Shown here piece after piece: positions 1 to 6,908 of a stretch of 12,903 bases of DNA; positions within the stretch are counted from its first letter, which is position 1; each line of letters begins with the position of its first letter. The notes beneath the pieces were generated by a model that was given only the letters and a program-made list of their open reading frames with translations, did not search any database and was not told where the DNA came from. Position numbers and translations under genes: made by a program. This DNA comes from CAYZJD01 sp964478455 (lineage in GTDB: Bacteria; Acidobacteriota; Terriglobia; Bryobacterales; Bryobacteraceae): the NCBI GenBank assembly GCA_964478455.1, contig CAYZJD010000101.1, positions 1-12,903 of the forward strand, in the 5' to 3' direction.

Positions 1-1
1 A

Positions 2-181
2 CTCTGGCGGGAGATCCTGGATGGGGTGCGCGAGATCAAGGCTGGACGTGGACGGGGCCAGGCTGTACCGCCCGCTCTCGAAATGATGTACGCCCGTGCT
101 GCACCCGAAGGCGCTGCTGAAACAGCCCCCGCCGCCTCCCCGCACGCACCGCCGGCGCTTCTGATAAAAGGAGGATTGTGA
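2..181 (+). CDS. C-terminal end of an unrecognised protein (5' partial)
   Basis: An open frame enters from the left edge and runs 59 codons to a TGA at 179-181. That TGA overlaps the GTG start of the beta-galactosidase as GTGA, the usual sign of translational coupling. The first 17 or so codons have strong G/C third positions. They encode a charged helical stretch (LWREILDGVREIKAGRGRG), followed by an Ala/Pro-rich tail. The ribosome binding site of the next gene lies inside its last codons (ATA AAA GGA GGA). I do not recognise the family, and the start lies outside the window. The short readable length means a chance open frame cannot be excluded, but the overlap and the codon pattern argue for a real gene. 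Confidence 0.5.
   Translation, partial: LWREILDGVREIKAGRGRGQAVPPALEMMYARAAPEGAAETAPAASPHAPPALLIKGGL
166..174 (+). promoter_or_regulatory. Ribosome binding site of the beta-galactosidase
   Basis: AAAAGGAGG lies 3 bases before the GTG at 178 and inside the end of the preceding open frame. It decides the GTG start, which is also the start that yields a complete signal peptide. Confidence 0.75.
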
Positions 182-3100
182 AACCGGTCATCTTGTCCAT
201 CCTCCTCGCCTCTCTCGTGCTTGCCCAGGAGCCGCCCGATTGGGCCAATCCGGCCGTCATTCAAGTCGGCGCCGAGAAACCGCGCGCCACCATGCTCGTC
301 TGCCCCACCCGCGACGCCGCGCTCAAGGGTGAGACGCCGTGGCGGCTGTCGCTGAACGGCAAGTGGAAGTTCCATTACTCGCCGGGTCCTTCCGTGCATC
401 CGCAGGACTTCCATCAACCCGCCTCCGATGATTCCAAATGGAGCGCGATCCCGGTGCCGTCAAGCATCGAGCTCCAGGGCTACGGCATCCCCATCTACAC
501 GAACATCCTCTATCCGTTCCCGCAGGACGCCTCCCAGCCTCCGCGGGTGCCGCGTGAAGACAACCCGGTAGGCTCTTACCGCACCACGTTCACGGTGCCC
601 GCCGGCTGGGACGGCCGGGAAGTCTACCTGCACTTCGCCGGGGTCGACTCCGCCTTCTACGTTTGGGTGAACGGCATCAAGGCGGGCTACAGCGAGGACA
701 GCCGCACGCCGGCTGAGTTCAACATCACGCGCCACCTCAAGCCGGGTTCGAACCTGTTTGCTGTCGAGGTCTATCGCTGGAGCGACGGGTCGTTCGTCGA
801 AGACCAGGACATGTGGAGAATGAGCGGCATCTTCCGCGATGTCTACCTCTGGTCCGCCGTCCGCCGGCACATCCGCGACTTCGAAGTCCGCACGGACCTG
901 GACGCCAGCTACCTCGACGCGACGCTCACACTCAAGGCCGAAGTGCTCAACCACGAGGGCGCATCGCTCATGGTGGAACTCCTCGACGCCGCGGGCGCCG
1001 CCGTCTTCCCCCCGCGAACCGGCAATCTGGACGGGCCCGAGCTGTCAATCAGCCAGCCGGTGGCCAACCCTCGCAAGTGGAGCGCCGAGACGCCCTACCT
1101 TTACACCCTGCTGCTCACTCTCAAGGACGCAGCCGGCGCGGTCATCGAGGTTATCCCCGCTAAAGTCGGCTTCCGTGAGGTGGAGATCCGGAACGCGCGC
1201 CTGCTCGTCAACGGCCGGCCGGTGCTGTTCAAGGGCGTGAACCGCCACGAGCATTCGCCCGACACCGGCAAGTACGTCACGCGCGAGTCGATGATCCGCG
1301 ACATCCGCCTCATGAAGCAGTTCAACGTGAACGCGGTCCGCACGGCGCACTACCCCAACCACCCTGACTGGTACGAGCTGTGCGACCGCTACGGCTTGTA
1401 CGTCATCGACGAAGCCAACATCGAGGCGCACCATTACGGCAACGACCCCAGGAACCGCCTGACCAACGATCCCGGCTGGCGGGCCGTCTACCTCGACCGC
1501 GTCCGGCGAATGGTCGAGCGCGACAAGAACCACCCCTCCATCGTCATCTGGTCCATGGGCAACGAGTCCGGCGACGGGCCGAACGCGGCCGCCGCCTACC
1601 AGTGGGTGAAACAGCGCGATCCGTCGCGCCCCTTCCACAACGAGGGCAGCACGTCGAACGGCGGCAGCAACGCCGACATCAACTCGTTCATGTATCCGTC
1701 GCCCGCGACTACGGCGCAGCTTGCGAGCAAGCGGCCGGACATGCCTCTGCTTCTCTGCGAGTACTCCCACGCCATGGGCAACTCGAGCGGAGGGCTGAAG
1801 GAATACTGGGATCTCTTTTACTCCGGAACTAACGCGCAAGGGGCTTTCGTTTGGGACTGGGTGGACCAGGGAATCCGCCAGCCCGTGCCCGCCGGGTACC
1901 GGGATCGGAGCCGCCGCAGGACGTTCATCGCCTACGGCGGCTGGTGGGAGGACAAAGCGGGCGTTCACACCGACGGCAACTTCTGCATGAACGGGCTCGT
2001 GGACGCGGACCGCAACCCGCACCCGGGGCTGCACGCGATCAAGTACGTCTATCGCTACATTCACGCCGCGCCGGTGGATCTGGCCGCGGGCCGCATCAGG
2101 GTGCGCAACCGGTTCGACTTCGTGAACGTGAAGGACGTCGCCGAGGGCAAATGGGAGGTGACGGCCGATGGCCGCGCGATCGCCTCGGGCCCGCTGCCGC
2201 CGCTGGACATCGACCCGGGAGCAGAGCGGGAGATCGCGCTCTCCCTGCCGGCGATCCGGCCGGAGCCCGGCGTCGAGTACTGGCTGAATCTGAGCTTCGT
2301 CGCCCGCGAGGAGACGTTGTGGGCGCCCAGGGGCCACGAGCTGGCCTGGGAGCAGTTCAAGCTGCCGGCGTCGGCGCCCGCCGTCGAAACGGCGGCATCC
2401 CGCCCGCGCCTCGATTACACCGAGACGATGAACGACGCCCGCTTCCGCGGCCGGGACTTCACGCTGCTCTTCGACAAGGTGTCCGGGGCGATCTCCAGCT
2501 ACGCGTACAAGGGCGTGAAGCTGCTGGAGCGCGGGCCGGTGCCCGACTTCTGGCGCGCCATGACGGACAACGACCTCGGCGCGTGGAAGCTGGTGCGCTT
2601 CATGGCTGCCGGCAATCCTTCGCTGCGCATCCCCGTGTGGCGCAGCGCGGCCAGTCCATGGGCCGGGCTCATCCGCCGCATCACGGTCGCCAGATTGGAC
2701 GAGTCCTCGGTGAAGGTTACGGCGGAAGCCGAGCTGGCCGCGGTAGGCGCAAAATACACACTCGCGCACACGATCTACGGCGACGGCGAGGTCCTCGTCG
2801 AGGCCTCTTATCAGCCAGGGCCGGGGAAGCTCCCCATGATGCCGCGGTTCGGCACGGAGCTGGTGCTCGCGCCGGGGCTGGGGAACATCACCTGGTACGG
2901 GCGCGGGCCCGCCGAGACGTATCAGGACCGCAGCTTCGAGCGGGTCGGCGTCTACTCATCCACCGTCGCCGCCCAGTGGGTGGATTACTCGCGGCCGCAG
3001 GAGAACGGCTACAAGGTGGACGTGCGCTGGGTCACGTTCACCAATAAGGACGGGCTCGGCCTGAAGGCCGCCGGGATGCCGCTCGTGGGCGTCGGCGCCA

Positions 3101-3309
3101 GGCACGTGACCAAGGACGACATCGAGAGCGCCCGCTACTCGTTCCAGCTCCCCCGCCGCCCCGAAATCTACGTGAACCTCGACCTCGCCCAGATGGGCGT
3201 CGGCGGCATCGATAGCTGGAGCACGAACGCCTACCCGATGGAGCCCTACCGCATCGCCGGCGACCAGCCCCACGCCTATCGGTACCGGCTCCTTCCGGTG
3301 AGCAAGTAG
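178..3309 (+). CDS. lacZ: Secreted glycoside hydrolase family 2 beta-galactosidase (LacZ type)
   Basis: Predicted to hydrolyse terminal non-reducing beta-D-galactosides by the retaining GH2 mechanism. At 1043 residues it matches full-length LacZ. Order of domains: signal peptide (about 1-16, MKPVILSILLASLVLA then Q), sugar-binding jelly roll (about 40-225), Ig-like domain (about 226-335), TIM barrel (about 337-630), linking beta domain, and beta-galactosidase small-chain domain (about 750-1038, with YGRGPAETYQDR). The acid/base is Glu463 in GNESG and the nucleophile Glu528 in CEYSHAMGNS. DEANIEAHH and TAHYPNHP are conserved barrel motifs. The GTG start is set by AAAAGGAGG just upstream and by the signal peptide. 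Unlike cytoplasmic E. coli LacZ, it should be periplasmic or secreted, which suits degradation of plant or microbial polysaccharide. The family is certain; the exact glycoside is inferred. Confidence 0.95.
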   Translation: MKPVILSILLASLVLAQEPPDWANPAVIQVGAEKPRATMLVCPTRDAALKGETPWRLSLNGKWKFHYSPGPSVHPQDFHQPASDDSKWSAIPVPSSIELQGYGIPIYTNILYPFPQDASQPPRVPREDNPVGSYRTTFTVPAGWDGREVYLHFAGVDSAFYVWVNGIKAGYSEDSRTPAEFNITRHLKPGSNLFAVEVYRWSDGSFVEDQDMWRMSGIFRDVYLWSAVRRHIRDFEVRTDLDASYLDATLTLKAEVLNHEGASLMVELLDAAGAAVFPPRTGNLDGPELSISQPVANPRKWSAETPYLYTLLLTLKDAAGAVIEVIPAKVGFREVEIRNARLLVNGRPVLFKGVNRHEHSPDTGKYVTRESMIRDIRLMKQFNVNAVRTAHYPNHPDWYELCDRYGLYVIDEANIEAHHYGNDPRNRLTNDPGWRAVYLDRVRRMVERDKNHPSIVIWSMGNESGDGPNAAAAYQWVKQRDPSRPFHNEGSTSNGGSNADINSFMYPSPATTAQLASKRPDMPLLLCEYSHAMGNSSGGLKEYWDLFYSGTNAQGAFVWDWVDQGIRQPVPAGYRDRSRRRTFIAYGGWWEDKAGVHTDGNFCMNGLVDADRNPHPGLHAIKYVYRYIHAAPVDLAAGRIRVRNRFDFVNVKDVAEGKWEVTADGRAIASGPLPPLDIDPGAEREIALSLPAIRPEPGVEYWLNLSFVAREETLWAPRGHELAWEQFKLPASAPAVETAASRPRLDYTETMNDARFRGRDFTLLFDKVSGAISSYAYKGVKLLERGPVPDFWRAMTDNDLGAWKLVRFMAAGNPSLRIPVWRSAASPWAGLIRRITVARLDESSVKVTAEAELAAVGAKYTLAHTIYGDGEVLVEASYQPGPGKLPMMPRFGTELVLAPGLGNITWYGRGPAETYQDRSFERVGVYSSTVAAQWVDYSRPQENGYKVDVRWVTFTNKDGLGLKAAGMPLVGVGARHVTKDDIESARYSFQLPRRPEIYVNLDLAQMGVGGIDSWSTNAYPMEPYRIAGDQPHAYRYRLLPVSK

Positions 3310-3312
3310 CGC

Positions 3313-3338
3313 GGAGTAAGTCTCTCCCGACTTGCTCC
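3313..3338. terminator. Hairpin between convergent genes, possible two-way terminator
   Basis: GGAGTAAGTC and GACTTGCTCC form a 10-bp stem with one G-U wobble around the 6-base loop TCTCCC. It begins 3 bases after the beta-galactosidase stop and sits before the stop of the convergent iron-sulfur gene. There is no clear T-run on either side, so intrinsic termination is plausible but unproven. Confidence 0.5.
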
Positions 3339-3351
3339 CGGTTTGGCTGCA

Positions 3352-4260
3352 TTACGCCAGCGCGCGCACGTCGAGCGGCACGCCCTTCCGCTCGTCGCGC
3401 ACGAGCGTCACCGCGCCCGTCGCGCACTTGACCTCGCACACCCCGCAGCCCATGCAGCGCTCCCAGTCCCTCTTCAAGCCGTCGCCGTCTTGGGAAAGCG
3501 CCCTGAACGGGCACGCCTCCACGCAATCCCAGCAGCGCGAGCAAAGATCCTGGTCGATCTCGGCCACGTAACCCGAGCTCGCCATCATCCGCACGCCGCG
3601 ATTCATCTCCGCGATCCCGCCGCAGCAGCACGCGCAGCAGTTGCAGATGCCGTAGAAGCGGTTGAGCATGGCGTCCTTGAACCAGGCCGAGTGCACGTGG
3701 CCGCGCTCCCGCTCGGCCGCCAGCAACTCCAGCGCCTCCGCCTGCGTGACGCGCCGCGCTGATGCCGGCTGGTGCTCGAGGACGAAGTCCGTCATCGGCT
3801 TTCCGATGACCATACAGACCTGCGTCGGCTCGCAGTGCTTCGGCCGCCCGTGCCGGCACACGCACTCGTAGACCGCGATGTCCGGCGGCGCCTCGAGGAC
3901 GAAGTTCCTCGCTACCGGATACGGGACGATCTGCTCCAGGTCCCGCAGCGGGATGCTCTTGTTGATGGTCACCACCGCCCGCGCGTGCTCGTGCGTCAGG
4001 ACCTTGCCGTGGTAGCGCTCGGCCAGCCAGTGTTCCGCCTTCGCGGGCTGCGGAGTCACCGTCAGGCGGAAGAGCGCCCTGACGTATTGCGGCGTCCAGC
4101 GGCCGTAGATGTATCCGTGCAGCGCCGCCAGCCGGAAGCCCGCCTGCCTCAGGAACGCCCAGGTCGAAGGGCGGAATCTTCCCCGCTCGCCCGCGAGGAA
4201 GAAGAAGGACAACACGGCGAGAACTGTAACAACAACAATGACGACCGCGGCTGCCAGCAT
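3352..4260 (-). CDS. Membrane-anchored Cys-rich protein with two [4Fe-4S] ferredoxin motifs
   Basis: A 302-residue protein, probably an electron carrier held at the membrane. Residues 2-24 form one hydrophobic helix (AAAVVIVVVTVLAVLSFFF). The soluble part holds 18 cysteines in four groups: C133, C135, C143, C149 (CVCR...HC...C); C206, C208, C209, C211-C213 (CNCCACCC); a ferredoxin motif C240, C243, C246, C250; and a second at C269, C272, C275, C279. The last two should bind [4Fe-4S] clusters. The first two resemble groups in uncharacterised 4Fe-4S proteins and could bind further clusters or a metal. I chose ATG 4260 because GGGAGGAG lies directly upstream; an in-frame ATG at 4371 has no such site and would overlap the divergent gene. 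It is divergent from the UROD-fold gene and may supply its electrons (inference). No quinone or flavin module is visible. Confidence 0.85.
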   Translation of the reverse strand: MLAAAVVIVVVTVLAVLSFFFLAGERGRFRPSTWAFLRQAGFRLAALHGYIYGRWTPQYVRALFRLTVTPQPAKAEHWLAERYHGKVLTHEHARAVVTINKSIPLRDLEQIVPYPVARNFVLEAPPDIAVYECVCRHGRPKHCEPTQVCMVIGKPMTDFVLEHQPASARRVTQAEALELLAAERERGHVHSAWFKDAMLNRFYGICNCCACCCGGIAEMNRGVRMMASSGYVAEIDQDLCSRCWDCVEACPFRALSQDGDGLKRDWERCMGCGVCEVKCATGAVTLVRDERKGVPLDVRALA

Positions 4261-4370
4261 AGCTCCTCCCGCGTTTCGCCAAGTATAACTCCACAAGCGG
4301 GCCGCGGGCTTGCCAAGCGCTCCGTTCCCGTTGTAAACGTGAAGAGGTCTTTTCGGCCGGAAACACCGCA
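4261..4370. promoter_or_regulatory. Divergent control region with CAAGC/GCTTG half-sites
   Basis: This 110-bp gap must hold the promoters of both flanking genes. CAAGC (4294-4298), GCTTG (4308-4312) and CAAGC (4314-4318) make two overlapping inverted repeats, one with a 9-bp and one with a 1-bp spacer. They look like operator half-sites. A minus-strand TATACT (complement of 4282-4287) resembles a -10 box, but no convincing -35 is seen. No good promoter is visible for the plus-strand gene. Confidence 0.35.
4263..4270 (-). promoter_or_regulatory. Ribosome binding site that sets the iron-sulfur protein start
   Basis: On the minus strand GGGAGGAG lies 2 bases before ATG 4260. It is strong enough to prefer this start over the ATG at 4371, 37 codons upstream. 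Confidence 0.7.
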
Positions 4371-5789
4371 ATGATCCGCGACAAGAAGGAACTCTACGCC
4401 CAGCGCTTGAACCGCTACGTGACCGCGATGCGAAATACCAGGCCGGACCGGATCCCGATCCGGCCGCTGATGGCCGAATTCACCGCCGCCTATGCCGGCT
4501 ACACCTGCCAGGGAGTAACGCACGATTACAGCAAGGCCTTTGACGCGGTTCTCAAGTGCTGCGCCGACTTCGACTGGGACGCGGTGGTGCCGAACATGGT
4601 CTATGTCTGGACCGGCCTCGCCCAGGCCGCCGGCCTCCGCTACTACGCCATCCCCGGCATCGACGTCGGCCCGGACGTCTGCTTCCAATACCGCGAACCT
4701 CCGGAAGACGGCGCCTACATGAAGCGCGAGGAATACGACCAGCTCATCGAAGACCCGGTGCGCTTCCTTTACGAGGTATGGCTGCCGCGGATTTCGTCGG
4801 ACGTCTCCCCTCGCGGCGCTCCGGCGAGCTATCGCCACAGCCTCGCGCTCGTCCGGAGCACGTGGGCGATGGCCAGTTACTTTACGGCCTTCGGGCCGCA
4901 GATCGACCGGCTTCGCTCGGAAACCGGCACGGTCTCGGCCATCGCGGGTATGCTGAAGGCGCCGCTGGACATCCTCGCGGACAAGTTCCGCGGCTACCTC
5001 GGCCTTGCGGGCGACTTGATGGCCATCCCCGACAAGGTGCGCGCCGCCTGCCACGCGCTGATGCCTCACCTCAGATACATCGCGCTCTCCGGTCTCGACC
5101 CGGCGCACAACATTCCGATCCCCATCTGGATGCACCGCAGCTGCGTTCCGTTCATCTCGTATGACCACTTCAGGACCATCTACTGGCCGACCCTGAAGCC
5201 GATCGTCGAAGCGATCTGGGAGCGGGGCAACCAGGTGCTCTTCTATGCCGAGGGCAAGTGGGACGCGCACCTCGACTCCTTCGCCGAACTGCCCGCGGGG
5301 AGCATCGTCTTCCACATCGACCGCGGCGACTACCGGCTGATCCACGAGAAGCTGGGCCATAAGTTCTGCCTGAGCGGCGGCGTGCCGAATGCGCTGCTCA
5401 CCTTGGGCACGCCGGAACAGGTCCGCGCCCGCTGCAAGGAACTGATCGACGCGCTCGCCGGCGACGGCGGATACATCATGGACGCAAGCGCCATCGTGCA
5501 AAACGACGCGCGGGTGGAGAACGTCCGCGCGATGACCGACTTCACGCGCGAATACGGCGTCTACAGCCCAACGCCCTGTTCGGCGCCGCCTCCGCCCCCG
5601 CCGGCGGAACGGCCCGCGCCCCAGGAGCCGCCGGCGCTCAAAGTGCCGCCCGGCGTCTGCTATCCGTGGGAAGAGCAGCTCAAAGAACTGCCCGCGATCT
5701 CGGGCGATGCGGCCCTTGCGAAGCGCATCTGGGAGGAACTGGACTCCCTCGCTTACTTCTACATCTGGCACCTGGTGCTGAGCTTCTGA
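4371..5789 (+). CDS. UROD-fold (uroporphyrinogen decarboxylase / methyltransferase superfamily) protein
   Basis: A 472-residue protein. Residues 1-397 match the UROD fold: an N-terminal DRIPIRP motif (26-32), then AEGKWDAH (293-300) and the late GGVPNALLTLGTPEQV region (336-351). The superfamily includes uroporphyrinogen decarboxylase and cobalamin-dependent methyltransferases such as MtaA, MtbA and CmuA. The methyltransferase zinc motif (His-x-Cys-Gly) is expected where this protein reads Tyr-Ala-Glu-Gly (292-295), so it is not a canonical member. Uroporphyrinogen decarboxylation is also unlikely for such a divergent, longer protein. A Pro-rich linker (about 400-428, including six consecutive Pro) joins a 44-residue helical tail. 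The ATG start matches the usual family N-terminus, though its ribosome site is weak. Its divergent neighbour is a Cys-rich ferredoxin; no corrinoid protein lies in the window. Substrate unknown. Confidence 0.85.
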   Translation: MIRDKKELYAQRLNRYVTAMRNTRPDRIPIRPLMAEFTAAYAGYTCQGVTHDYSKAFDAVLKCCADFDWDAVVPNMVYVWTGLAQAAGLRYYAIPGIDVGPDVCFQYREPPEDGAYMKREEYDQLIEDPVRFLYEVWLPRISSDVSPRGAPASYRHSLALVRSTWAMASYFTAFGPQIDRLRSETGTVSAIAGMLKAPLDILADKFRGYLGLAGDLMAIPDKVRAACHALMPHLRYIALSGLDPAHNIPIPIWMHRSCVPFISYDHFRTIYWPTLKPIVEAIWERGNQVLFYAEGKWDAHLDSFAELPAGSIVFHIDRGDYRLIHEKLGHKFCLSGGVPNALLTLGTPEQVRARCKELIDALAGDGGYIMDASAIVQNDARVENVRAMTDFTREYGVYSPTPCSAPPPPPPAERPAPQEPPALKVPPGVCYPWEEQLKELPAISGDAALAKRIWEELDSLAYFYIWHLVLSF

Positions 5790-5808
5790 GCTGGACTCTG
5801 GCCGCCGG

Positions 5809-6036
5809 TTATTCCGTGCCCGTCGCGCCGGCGCTGCCGGTCTTCCGCTCTTCCTGCCCCTTCTGGATTCGCCCCTTCCGCTTCGCCGGCGCCTTCCGTT
5901 TACTCTTCACCACACTCTCCCAGGAGAAGCCCATCTTCTTCATCGCCTTGCGGACGGGCACCGGCCTCAGCATCAAGATCCAGAACAGCAATCCCAGAAT
6001 CGAGATCCAGACGATGGCTTTGTCTTTCCCTCTCAT
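5809..6036 (-). CDS. Small basic single-helix membrane protein
   Basis: A 75-residue product. Residues 7-23 (AIVWISILGLLFWILML) form one membrane helix. A Lys/Arg-rich tail follows, with GFSWESVV at 36-43 as its only non-basic, ordered-looking part. The longer frame upstream of ATG 6036 is low-quality Arg/Ser-rich sequence, so I take ATG 6036. The ribosome site is poor: GGAGG lies 13 bases away, within the repeat copy at 6048. Its stop is 19 bases from the stop of the convergent UROD-fold gene. The family is not recognised. The high basic charge suggests contact with acidic lipids, nucleic acid or a partner protein, which is inference only. Confidence 0.55.
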   Translation of the reverse strand: MRGKDKAIVWISILGLLFWILMLRPVPVRKAMKKMGFSWESVVKSKRKAPAKRKGRIQKGQEERKTGSAGATGTE

Positions 6037-6047
6037 CGCCTGCCGCC

Positions 6048-6105
6048 TGCCTCCATTATGCCTCCGGAGACGTCGCAGCCCTCCGGCCGCGCCGGCACAT
6101 CCGGC
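6048..6105 (+). repeat. 58-bp direct repeat, copy A
   Basis: It begins TGCCTCCATTATGCCTCCGG and ends within GCCGGCACATCCGGC. Copy B at 6738-6794 matches at about 51 of 58 columns by eye, with the first 24 bases identical. This copy sits 12 bases before the start of the small membrane protein gene and supplies the ATG at 6058 that opens the antitoxin frame. Confidence 0.75.
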
Positions 6106-6453
6106 AGACCGCGGGCTAGCTCGTGGCGCCCACCGGCCCGAAGCGCCCCGGCGTCTCGCAGAGCTATTACACTTACCAGCAGGAGTACGACCACGCAGAT
6201 CACCAGCAAGGGTCAGGTCACCATCCCTCGGGAGATCCGAAACCGGCTGGGCCTCTTGCCGCATGCGAAGGTCACGTTCGAGCTGGCCGGAGATCACGCC
6301 CGGATTCGCAAGGCCGGGACCGAGGCTGGAGAGAGCGCCCGAGGACCGCTGGCGCTCGAGGCTACCCGCGGCACTGCGGATGTCCGCATGACCACAGATG
6401 AGATCCTGGCGCTGACGCGTGGCGAAGCCCGCCCTCGAAGGCGACGCAGGTGA
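6058..6453 (+). CDS. vapB: AbrB/SpoVT-fold (VapB-type) antitoxin with a displaced start
   Basis: The recognisable domain starts near 6187 and reads TTQITSKGQVTIPREIRNRLG, the swapped-hairpin AbrB fold of VapB/MazE antitoxins, which bind their own promoter. It closes with MTTDEILALTRGE, the usual C-terminal toxin-binding segment of this subgroup. The only standard start in frame is ATG 6058, which lies inside repeat copy A and would add 43 low-complexity residues. At the domain edge AGGAG (6181-6185) is followed by ACG ACC ACG CAG, where ATG ACC ACG CAG would be expected. So either ACG is used or the true start was lost by T-to-C change. After LTRGE the frame runs on into ARPRRRRR before TGA 6451-6453, again unlike relatives that stop there. 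The gene lies just upstream of a broken vapC and may itself be decaying. Confidence 0.7.
   Translation: MPPETSQPSGRAGTSGRPRASSWRPPARSAPASRRAITLTSRSTTTQITSKGQVTIPREIRNRLGLLPHAKVTFELAGDHARIRKAGTEAGESARGPLALEATRGTADVRMTTDEILALTRGEARPRRRRR
6109..6119 (+). repeat. 11-bp direct repeat CCGCGGGCTAG, left copy
   Basis: CCGCGGGCTAG occurs here and again at 7699-7709, bracketing the antitoxin, vapC and MNT/HEPN genes. It may be a target-site or recombination footprint, but 11-base G/C-rich matches also arise by chance at this scale. Confidence 0.3.
6181..6185 (+). promoter_or_regulatory. Orphaned ribosome binding site before the antitoxin domain
   Basis: AGGAG is followed 1 base later by ACG (6187) and 7 bases later by a second ACG (6193), both in frame with the AbrB domain. 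No ATG, GTG or TTG is available at a workable distance. This supports the view that an original start codon was lost. Confidence 0.4.
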
Positions 6454-6500
6454 GACCGGCCACAGTCGCTTGCGGGCCCGACTGAAGAGCGTGCCGCGGC

Positions 6501-6908
6501 GTGCTCGTGGACAGCAACGTCCCGCTCGACGTCGCCACGAACGACCCGAACTGGAGCGACTGGTCGGAGAGAGCGCTGGCAGAGGTCGCTGAGCACACGA
6601 CACTGATCATCAATCCGATCATTTACGCCGAAGTGTCGATCGGCTACAGTACCTTCGAAGCGCTGGATGCCGCCTTGCCCACCACTCTGTATCAGCGCGA
6701 AGCCCTTCCCTGGGAGGCTGCTTTCCTGGCTGGGAAGTGCCTCCATTATGCCTCCGGAGACTTCGCACCCCCTGTCCGCGCCGGCACGTCCAGCGATATT
6801 CATTCCGGTCCGGTGAGGGCGCGTGAAGCAGGACGGACAGATGTGGTCAGTTATGGCAAACTAGGGATGGACCGCATATGCCTTCAGCGTGGCTGGAGCA
6901 GATCTTGA
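6501..6908 (+). pseudogene. vapC: VapC-type PIN ribonuclease toxin, C-terminal half lost
   Basis: Residues 1-79 from GTG 6501 are a clear PIN toxin: MLVDSN holds the first metal-binding Asp (D4), NPIIYAEVSIGY holds Glu44, and LPWEAAFLAGK is the usual helix. In relatives this is followed by a PDF-type motif and a TRD motif carrying the remaining acidic residues. Here the codon after Lys79 is the first base of repeat copy B (6738), and the rest (CLHYASGDFAP onward) is unrelated filler. The frame then runs 31 bases into the MNT gene. Two of the four expected metal ligands are missing, so it should have no RNase activity. It lies 47 bases after the antitoxin stop rather than overlapping it. The PIN identity is strong; the cause of truncation is inferred. 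Confidence 0.8.
6738..6794 (+). repeat. 58-bp direct repeat, copy B, at the vapC break
   Basis: It shares its first 24 bases exactly with copy A (6048-6105) and about 88% overall by eye, with one single-base gap. Its first base is the first base after the Lys79 codon of vapC, so the repeat edge and the loss of PIN homology coincide. No open frame of useful length or terminal inverted repeat is seen in it. Confidence 0.75.

Noticed and set aside
1045..2769. Long open frame antisense to the beta-galactosidase
   Set aside because: It shadows a GH2 gene with clear catalytic motifs. The product is Arg/Val/His-rich without any domain, as expected from antisense frames in G/C-rich DNA.
3038..4384. 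Long minus-strand frame overlapping the iron-sulfur gene in another frame
   Set aside because: It is an alternative reading of the Cys-rich protein gene; the product is Arg/Gly/Ala-rich with no motif.
4149..5771. 540-codon open frame antisense to the UROD-fold gene
   Set aside because: No recognisable domain, biased composition, and it covers a well-supported gene on the other strand.
6037..6603. N-terminal extension of the small membrane protein up to 6603
   Set aside because: The extra residues are low-complexity antisense sequence of the antitoxin gene; the membrane protein begins sensibly at 6036.
6751..6819. 22-codon frame starting at the ATG inside repeat copy B
   Set aside because: Too short, no ribosome site, and it resembles copy A only through the DNA repeat itself.
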